This document shows positions 42,053-49,372 of a stretch of DNA of 64,000 nucleotides, piece after piece. Position numbers and translations under genes: made by a program. The stretch is from Saprospiraceae bacterium (GTDB taxonomy: Bacteria > Bacteroidota > Bacteroidia > Chitinophagales > Saprospiraceae). Location: positions 82,336 through 146,335 of the forward strand of contig JAHDHQ010000002.1 of assembly GCA_020631235.1 (NCBI GenBank), in the 5' to 3' direction. Under the pieces are notes generated by a model. The model was not told the DNA's origin. It did no database searches and worked only from the letters and a program-made list of their open reading frames with translations. Position 1 is the first letter of the stretch. Each line of letters starts with the position of its first letter.

Positions 42053-42901
42053 ATGAAACTATTTAATGTTTACTTTTTTACATTTTTGTGTTTAGGCTGC
42101 GTCATTCTTTTTTCAGCCTGCGAAAAGGATTTACCTGCAAACATTCCTACCGCAACTAGCCTTGAAGTAAATCCTCAAATAAATATAGCCGAACCAATTT
42201 GTTATAATCAAGAAGTGTACTATTCGATGACCATGAGTTCCAAAGATTTAATAGGCCTTCAGTCTATAGAAATCATTAGAAATGGAACTGAAAGATTGTT
42301 GAGGTTAACTGACTTAGAACCACAAATGAACTTGAATTGGTATTATCAAACGAGGGAGGATGATATCAATGATCTGGTCACTTTAGAGTTTATTTTAACG
42401 GATGTTTCTGGTGTAGAAGCTCGTCATTTATCGGGTTTTGAAGTGATTGAGGACTTTAATTATGTTGTCGGACCTTTTAGTATACTCACAGCTTATGATT
42501 TAAAATTTAATACAGCTACTAACATTGGAAATATACAATCTGATATCATTGTTTCTACAGAAACATCATCTTGCGGTGATAACTGCTTAAAACACAAACA
42601 TTGGATTTACCCAGAAAATGGAGTAGAAATGTATTCTTTCCCTGATGATTTTTATTACAGCGTAGATCATAGGGCTTTAAAGGAAGAAGAAATTAGACAA
42701 GCCATTGAACAAAAAGAACCCTTAACTGAACTTATGGCCTATACTTCCTTCTTAGAAGATTTAGACGATAATCAATTGTATGTGAATAACACGCCAGTCA
42801 TTCTACTGATCGGTGAAGAAAAAGAGATTTGCATCTTCCAAATCGCTGACCCGACGGGTTTATGGAGGTATAAAAAGAAAGAGATTTTTACGGGACAGTA
42901 G
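42053..42901 (+). CDS. lipoprotein of unknown function
   Basis: This 282-residue protein has a lipoprotein signal ending at Cys23 (ILFSAC). I do not recognise a family. The body is predicted mostly beta: NPQINIAEPICYNQEVYYSMTMSSKDLIGLQSIEIIRNG and LVTLEFILTDVSGVEARHLSGFEVIED look like an Ig-type beta-sandwich. The second half has a Cys pair in SSCGDNCLKHKHW and a cluster of acidic residues before NNTPVILLIGEEKEICIF. It is probably surface or periplasmic. It stands alone, divergent from priA, and is followed by a heptamer repeat. Confidence 0.65.
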   Translation: MKLFNVYFFTFLCLGCVILFSACEKDLPANIPTATSLEVNPQINIAEPICYNQEVYYSMTMSSKDLIGLQSIEIIRNGTERLLRLTDLEPQMNLNWYYQTREDDINDLVTLEFILTDVSGVEARHLSGFEVIEDFNYVVGPFSILTAYDLKFNTATNIGNIQSDIIVSTETSSCGDNCLKHKHWIYPENGVEMYSFPDDFYYSVDHRALKEEEIRQAIEQKEPLTELMAYTSFLEDLDDNQLYVNNTPVILLIGEEKEICIFQIADPTGLWRYKKKEIFTGQ

Positions 42902-42902
42902 G

Positions 42903-42951
42903 ATTTTAGATTTTAGATTTTAGACTTTAGACTTTAGACTTTAGACTTTAG
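42903..42951. repeat. seven tandem heptamers
   Basis: Three copies of ATTTTAG (42903-42923) are followed by four copies of ACTTTAG (42924-42951), without gaps, in the 68-base space between two convergent genes. The two variants differ by one base. Such heptamers can change copy number by slipped pairing; a role as a 3'-end or binding site is unknown. Confidence 0.9.
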
Positions 42952-42969
42952 ACACTTAAGGTTGCACAA

Positions 42970-43869
42970 TTAAGTAAATATATCCACTGCTACTCTAAAT
43001 GTATTAGCATGGGCATCGACAATGTCTTTGATATCATGAGAATATCCTCCGCCCATACTCACAGCAACTGGAATATTACGGTCTCGACATTGGACAAAAA
43101 CATAATGGTCTCGCTGCTTACAAGCTATTTTTGTTAGACCTAATCGTCCTAATTTATCTGTGGCTAAAACATCTACACCAGCCAGATAAAACACCACATC
43201 AGGCTTTACAGAATCTAGAACCTGGGGCAAATGCTGTTTTAACGTATCAAGAAATAAATCGTCTTGACAGCCATCAGGCAAGGGCAAATCTAAATCAGAC
43301 TGCTCTTTTCTGGTGGGATAATTCCTAGCTCCGTGCATGCTCATAGTAAATACTCGAGATTCGTGTTCAAATATCTTGGCTGTGCCATTTCCTTGATGCA
43401 CATCTAAATCCACAATCAAAATTTTGGAAGCTTTCCTGTCAAGCAATAGATTAGCTGCAATCGCAAAATCATTTAGTATACAAAATCCTTCTCCATGGCT
43501 TCTGAAGCTATGATGTGTTCCACCTGCTACATTTAAAGCTATACCATCTTCCATGGCAAATTTCATACATTGATAAGTTCCCATAGAGATGTATCTTCCT
43601 CGTTCGATTAAATCCGCTCTAACAGGGAAGCCAATTTGCCTTTCTTCCTTTCGACTTAAACTTAGATTCATCAATTTATCTAAATACGCCTTGCTATGAG
43701 TAAGCAGGATTTCTTCATCTGATAATCTGCCCGGGTGGAAGAAATTATCTTCCGACAAACTACCTTCGTATAACAATTGTTCGGGTATCAATTCGTACTT
43801 AATCATGGGAAAGCGATCTCCTTCCGGAAGATCATATTTATAAATGGGAGAAAAGGCTACTTTCAACAT
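42970..43869 (-). CDS. histone-deacetylase-family (AcuC-like) deacetylase
   Basis: This 299-residue protein belongs to the arginase-deacetylase fold. Motifs are GGTHHSFRSHGEGFCILNDFAIAA (catalytic His pair), LIVDLDVHQGNGTAKIF (zinc Asp and His), FYLAGVDVLATDKLGRLGLT (second zinc Asp) and SMGGGYSHD. All zinc ligands appear present. Bacterial members remove acetyl groups from lysine residues, polyamines or small amides; sequence cannot tell which. It is divergent from lysS, leaving about 85 bases for promoters. The C-terminus ends in DAHANTFRVAVDIF. Confidence 0.92.
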   Translation of the reverse strand: MLKVAFSPIYKYDLPEGDRFPMIKYELIPEQLLYEGSLSEDNFFHPGRLSDEEILLTHSKAYLDKLMNLSLSRKEERQIGFPVRADLIERGRYISMGTYQCMKFAMEDGIALNVAGGTHHSFRSHGEGFCILNDFAIAANLLLDRKASKILIVDLDVHQGNGTAKIFEHESRVFTMSMHGARNYPTRKEQSDLDLPLPDGCQDDLFLDTLKQHLPQVLDSVKPDVVFYLAGVDVLATDKLGRLGLTKIACKQRDHYVFVQCRDRNIPVAVSMGGGYSHDIKDIVDAHANTFRVAVDIFT

Positions 43870-43954
43870 ATATCAAAAATAAACCAACTAATAATATGAG
43901 CTTGAAACTTTAATTATCATTTTTGTAGAACATTTGGAAATCAAATAGCAAATT

Positions 43955-45466
43955 ATGAGTAATCCATTGAGCGAACAGGAACAAGTTAGGAGAGAAAATC
44001 TTCAAAAAATGATTGAGGCAGGTGTCAATCCATACCCGAGTGAAACCTTCGAACTAAACACTTCAGCCAAAGAAATCCGCGATAACTTCAAAGAAGGTTC
44101 TACTGACTATCAAGAAGTTTCTATTGCCGGACGTCTCATGACTAGAAGAGTTATGGGTAAGGCATCTTTTGCAGAAATTATGGATGCCTCAGGAAGAATG
44201 CAAATTTATGTTTCCAGGGACGATATTTGTCCTGATGAAGATAAAACCATGTACAATACTGTGTTTAAAAAACTCCTTGATCTAGGAGATTTTATAGGCA
44301 TTAAAGGCTTTGCATTTTTTACAAAAATGGGTGAACTCACGATCCATGTAAAAGAATTAAAAGTGCTCTCTAAATCTCTAAGGCCTTTACCTATTGTAAA
44401 AACAGATGCTGATGGTAAAGTGCATGATGCCGTGACCGATCCAGAATTAAGGTATCGTCAGCGTTATGTCGACCTAGTAGTTAATCCAGAAGTCAGAGAA
44501 GTGTTTAAGCAGCGAACACAGATGTATACATCGATGCGGGAGTATCTTAACCATAAAGGCTATTTAGAAGTAGAAACACCGATACTCCAACCTCTTTACG
44601 GAGGAGCAGCGGCCAGACCTTTTAAAACGCATCATAACACCTTAGATATGACTTTGTATTTGCGGATTGCAAACGAGTTATATCTAAAAAGGCTGATTGT
44701 CGGTGGTTATGAAGGAGTCTATGAGTTTTCTAAAGATTTTAGGAACGAAGGTATGAGCAGGTTCCATAATCCAGAGTTTACTCAGATAGAACTGTATGTT
44801 GCCTATAAAGATTATGAGTGGATGATGGATACCGTAGAAGAAATGGTGGAAAAAGTAGCTATGGACATTCACGGAACTACATTACTCACTGTAGGCGATA
44901 AACAAATAGACTTTAAACGACCTTGGAAAAGATACACCATGTTTGAAGCCATCGAACATTTTACCGGTGTAGATATCAGTGAGATGGATGAAGATGCATT
45001 GAGAGAAACGGCGAAAAAAATGCACGTACCTGTGGATAAATCCATGGGTAAAGGCAAACTTATAGATGAAATATTTGGTGAAAAATGTGAAGCACAGCTT
45101 ATACAGCCGACTTTCATTACGGACTATCCGGTGGAAATGTCTCCGCTCGCTAAAAAACATAGAACAAAAGAAGGCTTAGTCGAACGATTTGAAGCTATTT
45201 GCAATGGAAAAGAAATTTGTAATGCATTTTCTGAGCTTAATGACCCTATAGACCAACGTAAACGTTTTGAAGAACAATTAGAATTAGGTAAACGTGGCGA
45301 TGATGAGGCGATGGTGCTTGATGAAGACTTCTTGCGATCACTAGAATATGGAATGCCTCCTACAGCTGGCTTAGGTATAGGCATGGATCGACTGGCTATG
45401 ATTATGACCAATTCAAATTCGATTCAGGATGTACTTTTCTTTCCACAAATGAAGCCCGAAAAATAA
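43955..45466 (+). CDS. lysS: lysyl-tRNA synthetase, class II
   Basis: This 503-residue class II LysRS charges tRNA-Lys in the cytoplasm. An N-terminal OB-fold (~55-150; VSIAGRLMTRRVMGKASFAEIMDASGRMQIYV) binds the anticodon. The catalytic domain has motif 1 around MYTSMREYLNHKGYLEVETPILQ, motif 2 FRNEGMSRFHNPEFTQIE and motif 3 PPTAGLGIGMDRLAM. All family signatures are present and the length is normal. It is followed by a palindrome at 45474-45488 and a strong terminator. Confidence 0.97.
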   Translation: MSNPLSEQEQVRRENLQKMIEAGVNPYPSETFELNTSAKEIRDNFKEGSTDYQEVSIAGRLMTRRVMGKASFAEIMDASGRMQIYVSRDDICPDEDKTMYNTVFKKLLDLGDFIGIKGFAFFTKMGELTIHVKELKVLSKSLRPLPIVKTDADGKVHDAVTDPELRYRQRYVDLVVNPEVREVFKQRTQMYTSMREYLNHKGYLEVETPILQPLYGGAAARPFKTHHNTLDMTLYLRIANELYLKRLIVGGYEGVYEFSKDFRNEGMSRFHNPEFTQIELYVAYKDYEWMMDTVEEMVEKVAMDIHGTTLLTVGDKQIDFKRPWKRYTMFEAIEHFTGVDISEMDEDALRETAKKMHVPVDKSMGKGKLIDEIFGEKCEAQLIQPTFITDYPVEMSPLAKKHRTKEGLVERFEAICNGKEICNAFSELNDPIDQRKRFEEQLELGKRGDDEAMVLDEDFLRSLEYGMPPTAGLGIGMDRLAMIMTNSNSIQDVLFFPQMKPEK

Positions 45467-45500
45467 TTGTGTGACTTTTATTAAAAGTTGCGTCTTAAGA

Positions 45501-45532
45501 GTGTAAAGTTTTGATGCCAATAACTTTTACAC
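45501..45532 (+). other. imperfect inverted repeat after lysS
   Basis: GTGTAAAGTT and AACTTTTACAC pair over 10 bases with one bulged base around an 11-base loop. A perfect 7-base palindromic arm pair (ACTTTTA, TAAAAGT) lies just before it at 45474-45488. Neither has a T-run; together with the terminator they give the lysS message a structured 3' end. Confidence 0.4.
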
Positions 45533-45550
45533 CTATAAATGAGAAAAAAT

Positions 45551-45579
45551 AGCTGCTCTGCCCGAGTGGCTTTTTTTTT
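45551..45579 (+). terminator. intrinsic terminator of lysS
   Basis: AGCTGCTC (45551-45558) pairs with GAGTGGCT (45564-45571), including two G-T pairs, around a 5-base loop, and a run of nine T follows. It ends the lysS transcript about 85 bases past the stop. Confidence 0.7.
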
Positions 45580-45608
45580 GCCTATACCCTATCTAAACCC
45601 TACATTTG
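45577..45608 (+). promoter_or_regulatory. promoter of plsC, abutting the lysS terminator
   Basis: TTTG (45577-45580), a 20-base spacer and TACATTTG (45601-45608) match the Bacteroidota consensus exactly in both boxes and spacing. The -33 box uses the last T residues of the lysS terminator. The transcript would start about 10 bases before the plsC ATG. Confidence 0.65.
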
Positions 45609-45624
45609 CGAAGCAATGTAACAA

Positions 45625-46398
45625 ATGGGATACTTATTAGCTTTTATTCGTGCCTTATTAATCATCATCATCATGAGCTTGATGGTACTCTTTTATTCCC
45701 TCTCTTTACTTTTCTCCAAACATACAGATCAGCGAGCATTTAGATTGCGGCGAAATTTTTGTCGTATTGCGAATACTATTTTGAATATCCATTTCGAAGC
45801 CAAAGGATCTGTTACCGAGCAGCCTGCACTTTATGTTTGCAACCATCGATCATTTTCCGATCCCATGGTTTTAACCTTGTTTTTAGAAGCTTGGGTAGTT
45901 GCAAAAGCCGAAATTGCGGATATGCCTATCATCAACAAAGGAGCAGAAATCACTGGGATCATCTATGTCAAGCGAGATAGTGTAGACAGCAGAAAAGCAA
46001 CCCGAGATGCTATGATTAAAAATCTCCAAGCCGGTCGTAACATATTAGTATACCCAGAAGGAACAACCAATGATGGAAAATACATCCTTCCCTATAAAAA
46101 AGGAACCTTTAAAGAAGCCGCAACGCATGGCTTTGCTGTAGTCCCAGTTTGTATGGAATATGCCCACATTAAAGACCTCTGGAAAGACAGAGGTTTATTT
46201 GCGCAGTTTTTTAGGCAATACTCAAAATGGAAGACTAAAGTTAAATTGGAATTTGGGCCTATCCTGCGAGATACCGAAGGAGAAACAATGCGATTACAAG
46301 CTATGGAATGGACCAATCAAACCATCCAATCCATGCATCAAAATTGGGGCAGTAATTTTGATAACGATGCATTGCCTCCTAGCCTTTTACAAACTTAA
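45625..46398 (+). CDS. plsC: 1-acyl-sn-glycerol-3-phosphate acyltransferase (PlsC family)
   Basis: This 257-residue protein has an N-terminal membrane helix (AFIRALLIIIIMSLMVLFYSLSLLF). The acyltransferase motifs follow: CNHRSFSDP (catalytic H-x4-D), KRDSVDSRKATRDA, and NILVYPEGTTNDGK (motif III, E-G-T). It acylates lysophosphatidic acid to phosphatidic acid on the inner membrane in phospholipid synthesis; some homologues act on other lysolipids. Its last 20 bases overlap the end of the converging msrB gene. Confidence 0.88.
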   Translation: MGYLLAFIRALLIIIIMSLMVLFYSLSLLFSKHTDQRAFRLRRNFCRIANTILNIHFEAKGSVTEQPALYVCNHRSFSDPMVLTLFLEAWVVAKAEIADMPIINKGAEITGIIYVKRDSVDSRKATRDAMIKNLQAGRNILVYPEGTTNDGKYILPYKKGTFKEAATHGFAVVPVCMEYAHIKDLWKDRGLFAQFFRQYSKWKTKVKLEFGPILRDTEGETMRLQAMEWTNQTIQSMHQNWGSNFDNDALPPSLLQT

Positions 46399-46750
46399 TA
46401 GACAGAGAATTTACACAGTGTCTTGTGTTTTTTTCAGTCAGATGTTCTCCTTCAAACACATGCCCTAAGTGTCCGTCACAATGAGCACACACTATTTCAG
46501 TCCTGCGTCCATCAGCATCTGGAACTCGTTTTACACCACCGCCAACTTGATCATCAAAAGAAGGCCATCCGCAACCTGAATCAAATTTATCCTCTGATGT
46601 ATATAACACGTTTTCGCATTGTCGACAAACATATTTGCCTTTTGCGTAGTGTTTATTATACTCACCAGAAAAAGGTGGCTCGGTACCTTTATGCAAAATT
46701 ACATAAGCCTCTTTGTGGTCTAAAAAGTTGTATTTCTCTTTTGGTTTCAT
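46379..46750 (-). CDS. msrB: peptide-methionine (R)-S-oxide reductase MsrB
   Basis: This 123-residue MsrB reduces the R form of methionine sulfoxide in proteins. The zinc site is Cys42, Cys45, Cys88 and Cys91 (CRQC, CAHC). The catalytic Cys112 is in RHCVNSLS, and Cys60 in DSGCGWPSF may act as the resolving Cys. No signal peptide is present, so it is cytoplasmic. It begins in the last 4 bases of msrA and is translationally coupled to it. The 3' end overlaps plsC by 20 bases on the opposite strand. Confidence 0.95.
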   Translation of the reverse strand: MKPKEKYNFLDHKEAYVILHKGTEPPFSGEYNKHYAKGKYVCRQCENVLYTSEDKFDSGCGWPSFDDQVGGGVKRVPDADGRRTEIVCAHCDGHLGHVFEGEHLTEKNTRHCVNSLSIKFVKG

Positions 46751-47292
46751 ATGGCTTTTTCTTCTGATTTTAAAAGACTATGATAATGCTTTCTGAGCTT
46801 ATTTACTTTTGGGTTTATGACAAACTGGCAATAACCTGCTTGTTGGTTATTTGTATAATATCCTTGATGGTAATCTTCAGCTTTGTAAAAATTATCTAGT
46901 GCTACAATCTCGGTTACTAAGGGATTTGGCCAAAGCTCTTTGGCTCGTTCAAACGCATTCTTCGCTTCATCTTGTTGCTCTGGATTTGCAAAGTATATCC
47001 CTGATCTATATTGTGTACCTACATCATTTCCTTGACGGTTCAATGTTGTGGGATCATGAAATATAAAAAACAAGTCTAAAAGCTGAGCTAATGAGATGAT
47101 CTGCTCATTATAATTAATTTTAATCACTTCGTTATGACCGGTCAACCCTGAGCAAACTTCCTTATAGCTGGGGTTTTTGAGGTGTCCATTCGTGTAACCA
47201 CTTTCTACTGTTTCTACTCCATGTAAACGCTCATATATAGCTTCTAAGCACCAGAAACAACCGCCTCCTACCACTATTGATTGTAATTCCAT
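46747..47292 (-). CDS. msrA: peptide-methionine (S)-S-oxide reductase MsrA
   Basis: This 181-residue MsrA reduces the S form of methionine sulfoxide. The catalytic Cys12 is in GGGCFWCLEAIYERLHGV. The core has ESGYTNGHLKNPSYKEVCSG, FFIFHDPTTLNRQGNDVGTQYRSGIYF and FYKAEDYHQGYY, all typical. It overlaps msrB by 4 bases (stop 46747, msrB start 46750), so both stereoisomers are repaired by one transcript. Cytoplasmic, as it lacks a signal peptide. Confidence 0.96.
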   Translation of the reverse strand: MELQSIVVGGGCFWCLEAIYERLHGVETVESGYTNGHLKNPSYKEVCSGLTGHNEVIKINYNEQIISLAQLLDLFFIFHDPTTLNRQGNDVGTQYRSGIYFANPEQQDEAKNAFERAKELWPNPLVTEIVALDNFYKAEDYHQGYYTNNQQAGYCQFVINPKVNKLRKHYHSLLKSEEKAI

Positions 47293-47315
47293 TTGATGTA
47301 TATTAAAGTATATAC

Positions 47316-47347
47316 AAAAAAAGGCCGCATTCGGTTTGAATGCAGCC
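47316..47347 (-). terminator. intrinsic terminator of the OmpA-HhH operon
   Basis: On the minus strand GGC and GCATTC pair with GAATGC and GCC (one mismatch) around a 5-base loop, followed by seven T. It lies 24 bases past the stop of the HhH gene and before msrA. Confidence 0.7.
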
Positions 47348-47370
47348 TCGATTTATTTAGAATTTATAGA

Positions 47371-48363
47371 TTATCCTGGATTTTTACCTCCTTGTAGAAA
47401 ATCTTGGTATTCTTCTAATTCATCCCATTTGCCATCAGCAGCTAGTTCCGCTTGCTTAGGCCATGTGGTCGGATCAGCCAACTGATATCTATCGCCTGCT
47501 GCTGCAAGAATTTCTTTCAGTTTGCCTACACTAGTTTGGGCTAATCCTCTCCAAGTGGTGATTCCTCCATTATTAAGGAGGCCTTCAATCTTTGGACCTA
47601 TTCCTTCCACAGCTTTAAGGTCATTTTCCTTCCAAGCTTTTATGATGCCTAATTTAACCATCACTTTTTCGGCTTTAGAATCCGAACCATCTGATTTTTG
47701 GTAGGCGATTAATCCTTCCCAGTCCTGTTTGTCTGCTAGTGCAGCTTGTGCAGGCCATTCATTAGGATCTATGATTCTATATTTGTCGCCATACTTATCT
47801 AACATTCCCTTCAAGTCTGCATGGGACTTTCCAGCTAACACATTCCAAGACTTAATGCCATTTTCATGAAGTACAGACTCCATTTTAGGGCCTATTCCTT
47901 CGATGATTTGCATATTGTCTTCTTTAAGTTTTGCGTATTTATTAGACGCTGCTTTTGGTGCAGCAGGTGGCGTAGGTGTCGCAGCAATACTAGAAGCTAC
48001 ATTTTCTACTTTTGGTGCCTGAGGTGGTGTTGCCGCAACTTTTGGTGCCGCCGCTTTTGCACTTCTACATGCTTCTAAATCTGCTCGAAGTTGTAATATT
48101 TTAGCGTCTCTTTCCTTTAATTGGCCATTTAACATCGAAATTTCAGAATCCAAAGAAGCACGCTTTTTTAAACAAGCTCCCAGATCATCTTCTGTTTTCT
48201 TTAAGGTCGCTTTTAAAGAATTATGATCGCTCATTAATTGATCGTACATCTTTCTCCACTTCGCCCATCTTGCCCATCCTAATAATAAACCTAGTAGGAA
48301 TGGAAGTATCCACCAAGCCCACCATAGGCTACAAAAATCTGTAAAAATACTTAAGTTTAACAT
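47371..48363 (-). CDS. membrane-anchored coiled-coil protein with two HhH-like modules
   Basis: This 330-residue protein has one Trp-rich membrane segment (~12-32; LWWAWWILPFLLGLLLGWARWAKW). A coiled coil follows (~36-95; heptad pattern with LKATLKKTEDDLGACLKKR), then an Ala/Pro-rich linker (~97-140). Two copies of a ~75-residue module close the protein. Each has an HhH-type core (IEGIGPKMESVLHENGIKSW and VEGIGPKIEGLLNNGGITTW) followed by Tyr/Trp motifs (YRIIDPNEWPAQAALADKQDWEGLIAYQ and YQLADPTTWPKQAELAADGKWDELEEYQ). The HhH core may bind nucleic acid or protein. It follows the OmpA-domain gene by 18 bases, forming a likely operon at the cell envelope. Confidence 0.75.
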   Translation of the reverse strand: MLNLSIFTDFCSLWWAWWILPFLLGLLLGWARWAKWRKMYDQLMSDHNSLKATLKKTEDDLGACLKKRASLDSEISMLNGQLKERDAKILQLRADLEACRSAKAAAPKVAATPPQAPKVENVASSIAATPTPPAAPKAASNKYAKLKEDNMQIIEGIGPKMESVLHENGIKSWNVLAGKSHADLKGMLDKYGDKYRIIDPNEWPAQAALADKQDWEGLIAYQKSDGSDSKAEKVMVKLGIIKAWKENDLKAVEGIGPKIEGLLNNGGITTWRGLAQTSVGKLKEILAAAGDRYQLADPTTWPKQAELAADGKWDELEEYQDFLQGGKNPG

Positions 48364-48381
48364 CGTTTATGTTTTATTAGA

Positions 48382-49200
48382 TTATTTAATGATTTGGAGT
48401 TCTGTTCGTCGATTCTTTGCTCTTCCAGCATCCGAATCATTACTAGCTATCGGTTGTGTTTCTCCTTTCGAGTTAACTAACACTCTAGCTGGATTTACTC
48501 CTTTTTTAACAAGATAATTTTTAACAACATTGGCTCTGGCCGTTCCTAAAGCTTGATTAGGAGCATTACCTCCCACGTTATCTGTGTGACCGGTAAGTCT
48601 TATCCGTTCACCCGATTTATTGACCCTATCTGCCACTTGATCTAAGTAAGCTTCTACTTCTCCATCATTTAGTTTGTTCGTAGAATTAAAAGGGAAATAA
48701 ATGGTCGCTTTCTTCTGAATATTGTTGTTTTCATCCACCACCGTTTCTTCTTTCACATTGGCTGAATTTAGCATCGATCTAAATTCTACACTTTCAAAGC
48801 GATTGTTTTTATCTAAACGATCACTCCCTACTAGTCTTGAATTTAATCGAACCTGTTCTTCGGTCAGATTCATTCTTTGTCTAGCTAAATCGGCCCTTTG
48901 CAGACCTAAGTTTTCATAACCATTTGGTTTGGCTTCTTCATTACTGTACAATCCAGTAATTTCTAAAATTTGATTGTCTTTAACACTGGAAACTATCGAA
49001 TCACGATACGCTTTAAATCCAGTTCCAAGAATTGGGGTTCCATTGGCCCAATTGTAGCTTAGCGGTCGATCATTTTCGACTTTGCTTATCACTTCCGTTT
49101 GGGCTTTTTCAGTTACATCAGAATCTCCACAACATTGAGTGCAACTATAATAATAAAACCACCCTAAGAGCAACCACAAAATAATAAATAGGTACCTCAT
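48382..49200 (-). CDS. envelope protein with tandem OmpA-like domains
   Basis: This 272-residue protein has an N-terminal signal or anchor (~1-20; LFIILWLLLGWFYYYSC). Two OmpA-like modules follow. The first is degenerate: DNQILEITGLYSNEEAKPNGYENLGLQRADLARQRM keeps the overall pattern but not the canonical ligand residues. The second is canonical: IYFPFNSTNKLNDGEVEAYLDQVADRV, RLTGHTDNVGGNAPNQALGTARANVVKNYL and DAGRAKNRRTELQIIK, which should bind meso-diaminopimelate of peptidoglycan. No beta-barrel is present. It is followed by the HhH membrane protein in the same operon, suggesting a cell-wall anchored assembly. Confidence 0.82.
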   Translation of the reverse strand: MRYLFIILWLLLGWFYYYSCTQCCGDSDVTEKAQTEVISKVENDRPLSYNWANGTPILGTGFKAYRDSIVSSVKDNQILEITGLYSNEEAKPNGYENLGLQRADLARQRMNLTEEQVRLNSRLVGSDRLDKNNRFESVEFRSMLNSANVKEETVVDENNNIQKKATIYFPFNSTNKLNDGEVEAYLDQVADRVNKSGERIRLTGHTDNVGGNAPNQALGTARANVVKNYLVKKGVNPARVLVNSKGETQPIASNDSDAGRAKNRRTELQIIK

Positions 49201-49372
49201 AGATTTTTAATTTGGTTTTGTTTCGAAAAAGTAAAATTGAATTCCATTAATATATGAAAAATGTACTAAAAATTATAGCAAGAGAGGAATAGCATACATA
49301 ATGTTTGACGACGATTTTTGTAATTAGTAACTTTTTAATATATTTAATTTAACAATCATTAGGAACAATCAT

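Noticed and set aside
42903-42951. Possible CRISPR remnant
   Set aside because: Units are 7 bases with no spacers; it is a simple tandem repeat.
43874-43881. TATTTTTG (minus strand) as the promoter of the HDAC-like gene
   Set aside because: It is only 5 bases from the start codon and lacks a -33 box.
45551-45571. tRNA-Leu/Ser-like stretch (GCCCGAGTGG)
   Set aside because: No cloverleaf, anticodon arm or T-arm follows; the segment folds as a terminator stem with a T-run.
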